Source: Parasulfuritortus sp036391875 (GTDB lineage: Bacteria; Pseudomonadota; Gammaproteobacteria; Burkholderiales; Thiobacillaceae). From it: DNA of 61,354 nucleotides. The translations under genes and the position numbers were made by a program. Positions 7,522-17,883 of this stretch are shown here, piece by piece; position 1 is the stretch's first letter; each line of letters opens with the position of its first letter. The DNA lies in NCBI GenBank assembly GCA_036391875.1, contig DASVZA010000033.1:1-61354 (forward strand), written 5' to 3'. The notes beneath the pieces are model-generated. The model saw only the letters and a program-made list of their open reading frames with translations. It ran no database searches and had not been told where the DNA came from.

Positions 7522-9141
7522 TCACTGCTTGAAGCGGGCGACCTGGCCGCTCAGTTCCTCCGCGATGCCGGCCAGTTGTTCCGCCGCATCGTGCACCTGA
7601 TGGGAACTGGCGGCGGATTCCCGCGCCACCTGGCCGATGTCCGCCACTCTATGGGTGATGTCCTCGGCATCGTGACCTTGGCTCTGGGCGCTTTCCGCCA
7701 CCCGGGCGGTCATTTGCGTGATGTGGTCCACCGCCTCCGAAATGCTGCCCAGCGCGGCGGCCGTGTCCTGCACGAAATCGACGCTTTGCCTGGATTGCGC
7801 TTCGGCTTCCCGGATGGTGCCCACCGCCCGTTCGGCGTTGGCCTGCAGCCGGGCGATGATGGCTTCGATCTCGCCGGTGGCGTCCTGGGTGCGCTGCGCC
7901 AGGTTGCGTACCTCGTCGGCCACCACGGCGAAGCCGCGTCCGGCCTCGCCGGCCCGGGCCGCCTCGATGGCGGCGTTCAGGGCCAGCAGGTTGGTCTGGT
8001 CGGCGACCTCGCGGATCAGGCCGAGCACGCCGCCGATGTCGCGGCTGTCGGTGTCCAGTTGGCGGATGTCGCCGGCCGCCCCCTGCAGCCGGACCGACAT
8101 GGTCCGGATCGCGTCGACGGCCGTCCCGGCCACCCGGGTGCCGTCCTTGGCCTGGGCGTTGGCGCCCCGGGCTGCGGCGGCGGCATCGCGGATGTCCTCG
8201 GCCACTTGCTGCACGGTCTGCGACAGGCGCTGCAGCACCTGGCCCAGCGCTTCGGTGTCGTCGAGCTGTCGGCCCACTCCCTGTTCGCTGTCCGCGGCCG
8301 TGGCCACCAGCTGGTGGGCCAGCGTGCTCAGCCGTTCGGTGTTCTGGCGCACCTGCAGCAGCATGGCGGCGAAGCGGTCGAGCATGGTGTTGAAGCTGTG
8401 GGCCACGCCGCAGATCTCATCTTCGCTGCAGGGCGGGATGCGCAGTTGCAGGTTCGATTCCCGCTCGACCTGGGACATGACCTCGGACAGGTGATTGATG
8501 GGCGAGGTCACGAAGCGCTTCATCAGCCAGATCAGGAGCAGGAAGCCGCCGCTGAACAAGGCGATGTTGATCAGGGCGGTGACCAGGTCATTGGCGCGGA
8601 TCCTGGCGTCGGTCGGTGCCAGGTCGTGGGTGATGCGGACCACGCCGAGCACGGTGCCCTCGGGCACGCTGTGGCATTGCAGGCAGTTGACGCCGCGGGT
8701 GTCGGCGGTCGCCTTGTAGGGCCGGACGATGGTCATCTGCCTGCCCTTGTCGGTGTCGCGGATGACGACCGATTCCTTGCCGGCCAGGGCGGCCTGGTCG
8801 AGGGCATCCACCGGCGCTTCGTCGGCCTCGCCCGGGCCGTACTGGCCCTTGACCGCGTCGCCCCGGATCACTCGGGCTTCCAGTATGTCGCTTTGCGCCA
8901 GGAAGGCCTTGCGCAGTTCGGCACGGTTGGCCATGCCGCCGGTCAGCATCAGCTTGTTGAGGCTGTCGAAGTAGTTGTCGGCGATGTTCCTGACCTGGTC
9001 GGCCAGCAGGTCGTCGGCCAGCGAACGCTCGCTGTAATGGGAGAAGGTATAACTGGACGCCAATTCGACCACGAAACCGATGGCCGCGACGACCAATACC
9101 TTGGCCGCGACCCGCTTTTTCAAGGCATGCAGCAAACCCAT
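7522..9141 (-). CDS. Methyl-accepting chemotaxis protein with periplasmic c-type haem motif
   Basis: 539 residues from the ATG at 9141 (GAGGAGAACAC before it). One membrane helix at about 12-30, then a periplasmic domain with a c-type haem signature CLQCH at 153-157 (Tll0287/DUF3365-type sensor). A second helix lies at about 185-206, followed by HAMP and a full signalling domain with the hairpin tip (EVADQTNLLALNAAIEAARAGE). The haem suggests redox, oxygen or NO sensing for energy taxis. No C-terminal CheR-docking pentapeptide is visible. Flagellar genes follow 4 kb away, consistent with a motile cell. Haem attachment is inferred from the motif and periplasmic location. Confidence 0.9.
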   Translation of the reverse strand: MGLLHALKKRVAAKVLVVAAIGFVVELASSYTFSHYSERSLADDLLADQVRNIADNYFDSLNKLMLTGGMANRAELRKAFLAQSDILEARVIRGDAVKGQYGPGEADEAPVDALDQAALAGKESVVIRDTDKGRQMTIVRPYKATADTRGVNCLQCHSVPEGTVLGVVRITHDLAPTDARIRANDLVTALINIALFSGGFLLLIWLMKRFVTSPINHLSEVMSQVERESNLQLRIPPCSEDEICGVAHSFNTMLDRFAAMLLQVRQNTERLSTLAHQLVATAADSEQGVGRQLDDTEALGQVLQRLSQTVQQVAEDIRDAAAAARGANAQAKDGTRVAGTAVDAIRTMSVRLQGAAGDIRQLDTDSRDIGGVLGLIREVADQTNLLALNAAIEAARAGEAGRGFAVVADEVRNLAQRTQDATGEIEAIIARLQANAERAVGTIREAEAQSRQSVDFVQDTAAALGSISEAVDHITQMTARVAESAQSQGHDAEDITHRVADIGQVARESAASSHQVHDAAEQLAGIAEELSGQVARFKQ

Positions 9142-9216
9142 GTGTTCTCCTCGTTGGCTGGCTATCGTTTTGCGCATTAACGGCCGGCGGCCGTGGAACT
9201 TGAACGGATCAGTCGG

Positions 9217-12200
9217 CTATTTGAATTCGCTCCAGAGTTTTTCCAGGCGCTTGAGCGACACCGGCTCGGGGGTCCTCAGTTCCTGGGCGAAGAGGGAGAC
9301 GCGCAGTTCCTCCAGCCGCCAGCGGAAGTCGGTCATCTCGGCCGACAGGCCGCTGGCCTGTTCCTCGCGCCGGCAGCGGGCCTGCCATTGGCCGAGCAGC
9401 GGGGCCATGGCGCGCAGGGATTGGAGGTCGCGGTCGGGCCGGCCGGCCATCTTCTCCAGGCGCCGTTCCATGGCCTTCAGGTAGCGCGGCAGGTGCACCA
9501 GCCGGGCCGGTTCGATGCGGGCGACGAAGCCCGGGAAGACCAGCGCCTGCAACTGGGCCTGCATGTCGGGCCCGGCCTCCTTCACCGGCAGCGGCTTGGC
9601 CAGCTCGCGTTTCAGACGGTGGGCGTGGTCCAGGCATTCCGCCGCCAGGCGCGCCGTCTCCCTGGCCAGCTCGGCTAGCCGCGGCCGGGCGGTCTGGGCG
9701 GCGCTGTCGAATTCGTTCTGCCGGCGCAGGTCGGCCGGGTCCATGGCCAGGGCGGCGCGGGCCGCGGCATAGAGCACGTCGGCCAGCAGGTCGGCGAGGC
9801 CGAGCGACTTGTCCATCAGGGCGTACTGCATGGCCGGCTGCTTCAGGCGGGTGCCGAGGTCCTTCTCGGTCTGCTTGAGCAGGTCGGGGAAGGCGCGCCA
9901 GACCAGGCGGCAGACGCCGCGCCGGTGGCTGTCGCGGGCCAGGCTCGGGCTGTCCAGCAGGCGCAGGCCGATCCGGCCGGCGTCCTCGGCCAGGGCCGGG
10001 AAGGCGGCCACCTTGCGGCCGCCGCTGGTGACCTCGACCCGCTCCGGCAGGTCGCCGAAATCCCAGCGGCCGATCTCGTCCCGCTCGCCCGGCGCGACCG
10101 CCTGCTGCAGCGACTTGCTGGCCTCGCCGCCGAGCTGGCGGCGCAGGGCGGCGAGGTCGCGGCCCTCGGCCAGGATGCGGTTGTTCTCGTCCAGCACCCG
10201 GTAGTTCATGGTCAGGTGCGGCGCCAGCACTTCCGGCCGCCAGGCGTCGCGCACGATGTTCTGGCCGGTGGTCCGGGCCAGGAAGTCGGCCAGGGCGTCG
10301 GTCAGGCCGCCGGCGCCCGGGGTCAGCGCGGCGGCCGCGGCGCGGGCGAATTCGGGCACCGGCACGAAGGCGCGGCGCACCGACTGGGGCAGGCCCTTGA
10401 TCAGGGCGGCCATCTTCTCCTCCAGCAGGCCGGGCACCAGCCAGTCGCAACGTTCGGCCGGCACCTGGTTGAGCGCGGCGAGCGGGATCAGCAGGGTGAC
10501 GCCGTCGTCCTCGGCGCCGGGGTCGAAGCGATAGGCGAGGGCGAACTTCACGCCGCCCAGGTCGAGTTCCTTGGGGAAGGCGCGGGCATCGGCGCCGCGT
10601 TCCTTGAGCAGGTCCTCGCGGCGCAGGTGCAGCAGCCTGGGCGACTTGGCCTCGGCCTCGCGCAGCCATCGCTCGAACGCGGCGCCGTTGTGCACGTCCT
10701 CCGGGATGCGTTCGTCGAACCAGGCGTACAGGTCCTGTTCGTCGACCGCCAGGCGGGCGTCGCGCGAGCGGTGGCTGAGCTCGTCGATGTCCTTGAGCAG
10801 CTTGCGGTTGTGGCCGAAGAAGGCCGAGCGGGTGTCGTATTCGCCTTCCACCAGGGCCGAACGGATAAATATCTCGCGCGCCTTGACCGGGTCGATCGGG
10901 CCGTAGTGCACCTTGCGGCCGTTGACCACCGGCAGGCCGTAGAGCGTCGCGCGCATGGCGGCCACCACCTGGGCCGGCTTGCGCGCCCAGTGGGCGTCGG
11001 AATAGCCGACCTTGAGCAGGTGGCGGGCGGCGTGCTCGATCCATTCCGGCTCGACCCGGGCCACGGTGCGGGCATAGATGCGGCGGGTTTCGACGATCTC
11101 AGCGGCCATGATCCACTTCGGCTTCTTCTTCACGCCCGAGCCGGGGAAGGGCAGGAACTTCATCTCCCGGGCGCCGAGGTACTGGCCGTCCTCGGTCAGC
11201 ATGCCGAGACTGCCGAGCAGGCCGGGCAGCAGGGCCTGGTGCAGGTTGGCGTAGGACAGGGTCGGCACGGCGCCGTCCTGTTCCTCGTCGATCACTGTCC
11301 GGGTCTCGCCGACCTGCCAGCCCAGTTCCTTCACCTGGGCCGCGAGCTGGCCGTGCACCTCGCGCCACTCGCGCGCCCGGCGGGGCGAGATGAAGTCCGC
11401 TTCCAGGGCTTCGCGGAACTTGCGCTGCGATTTGCGGTGGACGTTCAGTTCCTCGATGTGTTGCCAGAGCTTGAGGATGGCGACGAAGTCCGAGTTCTCG
11501 TCGGCGAAGCGGCGGTGCTTCTGGTCGGCCGCCTCCTGGCGCTCCATGGGCCGGTCGCGCGGGTCCTGGCTGGACAGGAAGGCGGCGATCACCAGCACCT
11601 CGTGCAGCACCGCCCGCTCCTTGGCGGCGATCAGCATGCGGCCCAGGCGTGGGTCGAGCGGCAGCCGGGCCAGCTGCTGGCCGATCCGGGTCAGGCGGCC
11701 CTGTTCGTCGAGCGCGTTCAGCTCCCGCAGCTGGGCCTGGCCGTCGCGAATGCGCTTCGGCTCGGGCGCGTCGAGGAAGGGGAAGACGTCGATCTCGGGC
11801 AGCTTGAGCGACTTCATCCGGAGGATGACGCCGGCCAGCGAGGAGCGCAGCAGTTCCGGCGTGGTGTACTGCGGCCGGGACTGGAAGTCCTGCTCGTCGT
11901 AGAGCCGGATGCAGATGCCCTCGGCGACCCGGCCGCAGCGGCCGGCGCGCTGGTTGGCCGAGGCCTGGGAAATCTTCTCCACCTTGAGCTGCTCGATCTT
12001 GTTGCGGATCGAATAGCGCTTGACCCGCGCCTGGCCGGTATCGACCACGTAGCGGATGCCGGGCACGGTGAGCGAGGTCTCGGCGACGTTGGTGGCCAGC
12101 ACGATGCGGCGGCCCGAATGCGGCCTGAATATCTGTTCCTGCTCGGTCACCGACAGGCGGGCGAACAGGGGCAGGATCTCGGTGTGGGGCGGATGGTGCT

Positions 12201-13011
12201 TGCGCAGCGCCTCCTGGGCGTCGCGGATCTCGCGCTCGCCGGGCAGGAAGACCAGGATGTCGCCGTCGCCCTCGCGGGCCAGTTCGTCGACCGCGTGGAG
12301 CAGGGCGAGGTCCAGGTCGGGTTCTTCCTCCTCCTGCTTTTCCTTGGCCTTGTCGGCGGCCTCACGCTTCTTCTCCGCCGGCGGCTGCCAGCGGATCTCG
12401 ACCGGGTAGGTGCGGCCGGAGACCTCGACCACCGGCGCGCCGCCGAAGTAGGCCGAGAAACGGTCGGCCTCCAGGGTGGCGGAAGAGATGATCAGCTTCA
12501 GCTCGGGCCGGCGCGGCAGCAGGGTCTTGAGGTAGCCGAGCAGGAAGTCGATGTTGAGGCTGCGCTCGTGGGCCTCGTCCAGGATCAGGGTGTCATAGGC
12601 GCGGAACTGGGCATCGGACTGGGTCTCGGCCAAAAGGATGCCGTCGGTCATGACCTTGATCCGGCTATCCCGGCCGACCTGGTCGGTGAACCGCACCTGC
12701 CAGCCGATGAAGCCGCCCAGCCGGGTGCGGGTCTCCTCGGCCAGCCGGCTTGCCACGCTCTTGGCCGCGATCCGGCGCGGCTGGGTCATGCCGATCAGGC
12801 CCTTGCGGCCGCGTCCGACGGCCCAGGCGATCTTGGGCAGCTGGGTGGTCTTGCCCGAGCCGGTCTCGCCGCAGACGATGACGACCTGATGCGCATCGAG
12901 CGCGGCGGCGATATCCTCGCGCCGTGAGGACACCGGCAGGTGTTCGGGGAATTCGATGTGGGCGGCGCCGGGCGCGCTCGGCTGAACGGAGACGATACTG
13001 GAATCTGACAT
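9217..13011 (-). CDS. hrpA: ATP-dependent RNA helicase HrpA
   Basis: 1264 residues, close to E. coli HrpA (1300). DEAH-box helicase: Walker A GETGSGKT at 48-55, TQPRRIAAKSVASR, LILDEAHERS, SATLEADRFS, TNVAETSLTVPGIRYVVDTG and QRAGRCGR, followed by the HA2/OB and the long C-terminal DUF3418 region typical of HrpA. Involved in mRNA processing and rescue of stalled ribosomes in other bacteria. The start ATG at 13011 overlaps the start codon of the divergent gene (CATG shared). It lacks a Shine-Dalgarno, but a good -10 (GATAAT, plus-strand 13020-13025) would begin the RNA 2 bases before the ATG, so a near-leaderless transcript is likely. Confidence 0.95.
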   Translation of the reverse strand: MSDSSIVSVQPSAPGAAHIEFPEHLPVSSRREDIAAALDAHQVVIVCGETGSGKTTQLPKIAWAVGRGRKGLIGMTQPRRIAAKSVASRLAEETRTRLGGFIGWQVRFTDQVGRDSRIKVMTDGILLAETQSDAQFRAYDTLILDEAHERSLNIDFLLGYLKTLLPRRPELKLIISSATLEADRFSAYFGGAPVVEVSGRTYPVEIRWQPPAEKKREAADKAKEKQEEEEPDLDLALLHAVDELAREGDGDILVFLPGEREIRDAQEALRKHHPPHTEILPLFARLSVTEQEQIFRPHSGRRIVLATNVAETSLTVPGIRYVVDTGQARVKRYSIRNKIEQLKVEKISQASANQRAGRCGRVAEGICIRLYDEQDFQSRPQYTTPELLRSSLAGVILRMKSLKLPEIDVFPFLDAPEPKRIRDGQAQLRELNALDEQGRLTRIGQQLARLPLDPRLGRMLIAAKERAVLHEVLVIAAFLSSQDPRDRPMERQEAADQKHRRFADENSDFVAILKLWQHIEELNVHRKSQRKFREALEADFISPRRAREWREVHGQLAAQVKELGWQVGETRTVIDEEQDGAVPTLSYANLHQALLPGLLGSLGMLTEDGQYLGAREMKFLPFPGSGVKKKPKWIMAAEIVETRRIYARTVARVEPEWIEHAARHLLKVGYSDAHWARKPAQVVAAMRATLYGLPVVNGRKVHYGPIDPVKAREIFIRSALVEGEYDTRSAFFGHNRKLLKDIDELSHRSRDARLAVDEQDLYAWFDERIPEDVHNGAAFERWLREAEAKSPRLLHLRREDLLKERGADARAFPKELDLGGVKFALAYRFDPGAEDDGVTLLIPLAALNQVPAERCDWLVPGLLEEKMAALIKGLPQSVRRAFVPVPEFARAAAAALTPGAGGLTDALADFLARTTGQNIVRDAWRPEVLAPHLTMNYRVLDENNRILAEGRDLAALRRQLGGEASKSLQQAVAPGERDEIGRWDFGDLPERVEVTSGGRKVAAFPALAEDAGRIGLRLLDSPSLARDSHRRGVCRLVWRAFPDLLKQTEKDLGTRLKQPAMQYALMDKSLGLADLLADVLYAAARAALAMDPADLRRQNEFDSAAQTARPRLAELARETARLAAECLDHAHRLKRELAKPLPVKEAGPDMQAQLQALVFPGFVARIEPARLVHLPRYLKAMERRLEKMAGRPDRDLQSLRAMAPLLGQWQARCRREEQASGLSAEMTDFRWRLEELRVSLFAQELRTPEPVSLKRLEKLWSEFK

Positions 13012-13537
13012 GGTGGCTGATTATCGGGGAATCGCGGCGCTTTGGCTCGCCTTATCCATGTTCTGCACGGCGCTACCGGCCTGGTCGGACACGGTGAGGG
13101 CGGGCCAACTGGAGCTGGATGTCGTGGCGCCTTGGCAACGGTTGACGGCCGACGCCGATGGCCTGGACAGCAACATCGTCCTGCACCAGGCGGTGCAGGG
13201 CGCGACCCTCGACGCCTATCTGGCGAAACGTCCCGTGCACCTGCAGACCACGCCGGATAGCTTTTACGAACAGCTCGACCACGGCTGGCGGGCGCATTAC
13301 GGAGAACGGGTCGACCTCGGCTGGCAGGAGATCGCCGGCATCCGCTGGCGGTTCTGCCGACATCCCGGCCGGGATGACGATTCGACACTCTTCCAACTGG
13401 TGACCGTGCATGATGGCGAGGCCTATCAGGTCCTGGTCGTTGCGCCCTCAGGGAGCGACGATCTACCCGACGAGGTTCGGCTTTTGCTGCAGCAAATCCA
13501 TTGGAACGACACACCACCCGTCGATGGCAAGAACTGA
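13010..13537 (+). CDS. Small predicted secreted protein, unknown
   Basis: 175 residues. The first 26 residues form a signal-peptide-like segment (hydrophobic run GIAALWLALSMFCTALPAWS), so the mature protein would be periplasmic or outer-membrane associated. The mature part shows beta-strand-rich sequence with LDVVAPWQRL, a DSFYEQLDHGWRAHYGERV segment and a single Cys near 121. No family recognised. The start is uncertain: the ATG at 13010 shares bases with the divergent hrpA start, and a GTG follows at once. There is no Shine-Dalgarno in either case. Codon use matches its neighbours, so it is probably a real gene. Confidence 0.65.
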   Translation: MVADYRGIAALWLALSMFCTALPAWSDTVRAGQLELDVVAPWQRLTADADGLDSNIVLHQAVQGATLDAYLAKRPVHLQTTPDSFYEQLDHGWRAHYGERVDLGWQEIAGIRWRFCRHPGRDDDSTLFQLVTVHDGEAYQVLVVAPSGSDDLPDEVRLLLQQIHWNDTPPVDGKN

Positions 13538-13634
13538 CATCCGCTGCGTCGGTTAACGCTCCTGTTGCCCGGTCAGCTACCGTTGCGTCAATGTTTGACT
13601 CGGCACCAGCAAATCGGGTATCCCTAGCCCCACG

Positions 13635-14486
13635 ATGACGACCAACGATCCCACGCCTCCCGTCCTCAGCGACAACCAGCTGCGCGAGGCCTTCCAACTG
13701 TTCAGCGAGACCTCCGAACGGCTGACCGAGGCCTACGAGGAACTGCAGGGCCAGGTTGCCCGACTGTCGGCCGAACTGGCCGCGGCCAACGGCGAACTCG
13801 CACGCCGCGAGCGGCTGTCGATCCTGGGCGAAGTGGCGGCCAAGCTGGCCCACCAGTTGCGCACGCCGCTGGCCACCGCACTGCTCTACGTCGGCCACCT
13901 GACCCGGCCGACGCTGAACGAGACCGATCGGGTCCGCTTCGCCGAGAAGACCCTGGCCCGGCTGCATTATCTTGAGCGCCTGATCCAGGACATGCTGGCC
14001 TTCGTCAAAGGCCAGCAGGGCCAGCGCACCCGGTTTTCGGTGCACGAGCTGACCGACGAGGTCCACCAGGCCATCGAACCGCAGGCCGCGTTGCTTGAGG
14101 TGCGGCTGGAGTTGGACAAGAACGGCCCGGACGCCATGCTCGAGGCCGATCGCCCGGGCCTGCAGGGCGCCCTCATCAACCTGTTGGAAAACGCGGTCCA
14201 GGCCAGTCGGCCGGGCGACAAGGTGTCGTTCGCGGTGACCACGGGCGGCGCCTTCGTCGCCTTCAAGGTCGCAGACCAGGGCAAGGGTATCGCCGAGGCG
14301 GACCGGGAGCGCTTGTTCGAGCCGTTCTACACCACCCGCAGCGAGGGCAGCGGCCTCGGCCTGGCCATCGTCAAGCAGACCGCCGATGCCCACCGGGGTT
14401 GGGTCGAGGTCCAGTCGACAGAGGGGCAGGGCAGCGAGTTCACGCTGTACCTGCCCGAGTCCGCAACAGAACAAGGAAATGGGTGA
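13635..14486 (+). CDS. flrB: Flagellar sensor histidine kinase FlrB/FleS
   Basis: 283 residues, soluble. An N-terminal coiled coil (about 15-58) replaces the PAS domain found in some FlrB proteins. The phospho-acceptor His is at 73 in KLAHQLRTPLATALLY, followed by N, G1 and G2 boxes (LINLLENAVQAS, VADQGKGIAEADR, GSGLGLAIVKQTADAH). It phosphorylates the neighbouring FlrC, which drives the middle flagellar genes with sigma-54 in Vibrio and Pseudomonas. The kinase/regulator pair in front of fliE is the usual arrangement. No clear ribosome site or promoter was found before the ATG at 13635. Confidence 0.9.
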   Translation: MTTNDPTPPVLSDNQLREAFQLFSETSERLTEAYEELQGQVARLSAELAAANGELARRERLSILGEVAAKLAHQLRTPLATALLYVGHLTRPTLNETDRVRFAEKTLARLHYLERLIQDMLAFVKGQQGQRTRFSVHELTDEVHQAIEPQAALLEVRLELDKNGPDAMLEADRPGLQGALINLLENAVQASRPGDKVSFAVTTGGAFVAFKVADQGKGIAEADRERLFEPFYTTRSEGSGLGLAIVKQTADAHRGWVEVQSTEGQGSEFTLYLPESATEQGNG

Positions 14487-14490
14487 ACGG

Positions 14491-15843
<1,353 letters not shown>

Positions 15844-15877
15844 TGCAGTCAGCTGGAACGAAGGCGGAGAGTGAGCC

Positions 15878-16198
15878 ATGGTCAACCCGGGCATAGAACA
15901 GATGGTGAATCAGCTGCGCGCAGTTGCGGCGCAAGCTTCCGGTTCGCCTTCTTCCGCTGCCGAAGCCCCTGCGGGGCATGATTTCGCCTCGCTCCTGCAG
16001 TCGGCCGTCAACGGCGTCAATACAGCCCAGCAGGATGCACAGAATTTGACCCAGCAATTCGAGCAAGGCGATTCCACCGCCAATCTCCAGGATGTGGTGG
16101 TTTCCTTGCAGAAGGCCAGCCTTTCTTTCCAGACCATGGTTCAGGTCCGCAATAAGCTGGTTTCCGCCTATCAGGAAATCATGAACATGCAGGTCTGA
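15878..16198 (+). CDS. fliE: Flagellar hook-basal body complex protein FliE
   Basis: 106 residues, normal for FliE. C-terminal signature LQDVVVSLQKASLSFQTMVQVRNKLVSAYQEIMNMQV is shortened here to its key segments: a helix with SLSFQTMVQVRNKL and the terminal YQEIMNMQV, the part that sits at the MS-ring/rod junction. Ribosome site GGCGGAGAG precedes the ATG. A TATAAT hexamer lies at 15839-15844, but no -35 partner was seen. First gene of the fliEFGHI run. Confidence 0.95.
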   Translation: MVNPGIEQMVNQLRAVAAQASGSPSSAAEAPAGHDFASLLQSAVNGVNTAQQDAQNLTQQFEQGDSTANLQDVVVSLQKASLSFQTMVQVRNKLVSAYQEIMNMQV

Positions 16199-16224
16199 TG
16201 CACGGCTAACCAGACGGCACACGG

Positions 16225-17883
16225 ATGGCCACACCTGCCCAGCAGTCCCTCAGCAGTCCAATACAACGATTCAACGCCCTCCCCAACTCGCGCAAGCTGG
16301 GCGTGATGGTCGCTTTGGCTGCCATCGTCGCGTTGATTGTCGGCGCGGTGATGTGGAGCCGGACGCCCGATTACCGGGTGCTGTTCTCCAACCTGTCCGA
16401 ACGGGATGCCGGCAGCGTGATCACCACCCTGCAGCAGATGAACGTGTCCTACAAGACCGGGGCGGGCGGGACCATCATGGTGCCCTCGGATCAGGTCTAC
16501 GACCTGCGCTTCAAGTTGGCTTCGCAGGGCCTGCCCAAGGGCGATACGGTCGGCTTCGAATTGCTGGATTCGCCCAAGCTGGGCATGACCCAGTTCCAGG
16601 AGCAGGTCACCTATCAGCGCGCACTCGAAGGCGAACTGTCGCGCACCATCGAGGCCATCGATACGGTGTCCTCTGCTCGGGTCCATCTGGCGATCCCCAA
16701 GCCGTCGGTTTTCATACGTGATCAGCAGAAGCCATCGGCCTCTGTTCTGGTCGATCTGTATGCGGGCCGTTCGCTGGATGCCGCCCAGGTAAGCGCCATC
16801 GTCCATCTGGTCGCCAGCAGCGTGCCGGAACTGGATCCGAAGAACGTCACCGTGGTCGATCAGGCCGGCAACCTGCTCACCTCCAAGGGCGATCTCGGTT
16901 CCGTGCAGGGCCTCAGCTCGGGCCAGTTGGATTATCTGCGCGACGTGGAAAACTATTATGCCCGTCGGGTCGAGTCGATCATCATACCCATCGTTGGGCA
17001 GGGCAATGTCAAGGCGGAGGTCCAGGCCGACCTGGATTTCTCAGAGGACGAATCCACCAGCGAATCCTACAAGCCGAATCCGACGCCCGAGACCCAGGCG
17101 GTCCGCAGTCAGCAGACCATGATCGACACTACGGGCGGCGGCAACCAGGCGGGCGGCGTCGTCGGGGCGCTCAGCAACCAGCCGCCCGGACCCGCCACCG
17201 CCCCGTTGAATGCGCCGGCCGGCGCCAATGCCGGGGCGACGCCGGGTACCGCCGGCGCGACGGGCCAGGGCGGCTCCGGTCGGCGCAACAGCGTCACCAA
17301 TTACGAGTTGGACAAGACCATCCGCCATGTCCGCGAATCGCTGGGCCGGATCAAGCGTCTGTCCGTGGCGGTGGTGGTCAATTACAAGCCGAGTTCCGAT
17401 CCGAATTCCCAGCCGACCCCCCTCTCGCCCCAGTTGCTGGAGCAGGTGAACAACCTGGTGAAGGAGGCGGTCGGCTACAACCAGGCCCGGGGCGACACCT
17501 TGAACGTGGTCAATGCAGCGTTCACCGAACCCAAGGTGGAAGAGGCCGAGATCCCCGTCTGGAAAGACCAGAACAACATCTCGCTGGTCAAGGAACTGCT
17601 GAAGAACCTGCTCATCTTCGGCCTGGCCTTCTACCTGGTGTTCGGCGTGCTCAGGCCGCTGCTGCGCGACATGCTGCGCCCGCCCGAGGCGGCCACGCCG
17701 GAGGGCTCGGTCATGGGCGGCGACATGGAAGGCGGACTGGGCGATCTGGGCGCCGTGATGTCGCCTGAAGAGCGCCAACACGCCGACAGCTATCAACACA
17801 ACATCGGCTCTGTACGCGACTTCGCCAAGCAGAATCCCAAGATCGTGGCTGATGTCGTCAAGGAATGGATGACCAAGGAATGA
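16225..17883 (+). CDS. fliF: Flagellar MS-ring protein FliF
   Basis: 552 residues, typical for FliF. N-terminal membrane helix at about 25-45, then YRVLFSNLSERDAG (ring-building motif 1) and the classic FEL-LDSPKLGMTQFQEQVTYQRALEGELSRTI region. The periplasmic loop is Pro/Gly/Ala-rich at about residues 300-350. A second membrane helix at about 450-470 leads to the cytosolic tail with DVVKEWMTKE that binds FliG. It forms the base of the flagellar motor. Its TGA overlaps the start of fliG (ATGA). Confidence 0.96.
   Translation: MATPAQQSLSSPIQRFNALPNSRKLGVMVALAAIVALIVGAVMWSRTPDYRVLFSNLSERDAGSVITTLQQMNVSYKTGAGGTIMVPSDQVYDLRFKLASQGLPKGDTVGFELLDSPKLGMTQFQEQVTYQRALEGELSRTIEAIDTVSSARVHLAIPKPSVFIRDQQKPSASVLVDLYAGRSLDAAQVSAIVHLVASSVPELDPKNVTVVDQAGNLLTSKGDLGSVQGLSSGQLDYLRDVENYYARRVESIIIPIVGQGNVKAEVQADLDFSEDESTSESYKPNPTPETQAVRSQQTMIDTTGGGNQAGGVVGALSNQPPGPATAPLNAPAGANAGATPGTAGATGQGGSGRRNSVTNYELDKTIRHVRESLGRIKRLSVAVVVNYKPSSDPNSQPTPLSPQLLEQVNNLVKEAVGYNQARGDTLNVVNAAFTEPKVEEAEIPVWKDQNNISLVKELLKNLLIFGLAFYLVFGVLRPLLRDMLRPPEAATPEGSVMGGDMEGGLGDLGAVMSPEERQHADSYQHNIGSVRDFAKQNPKIVADVVKEWMTKE

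Noticed and set aside
9925..12927. A 1000-codon plus-strand frame opposite hrpA
   Set aside because: Antisense shadow; composition biased, no recognisable domain, HrpA motifs on the other strand.
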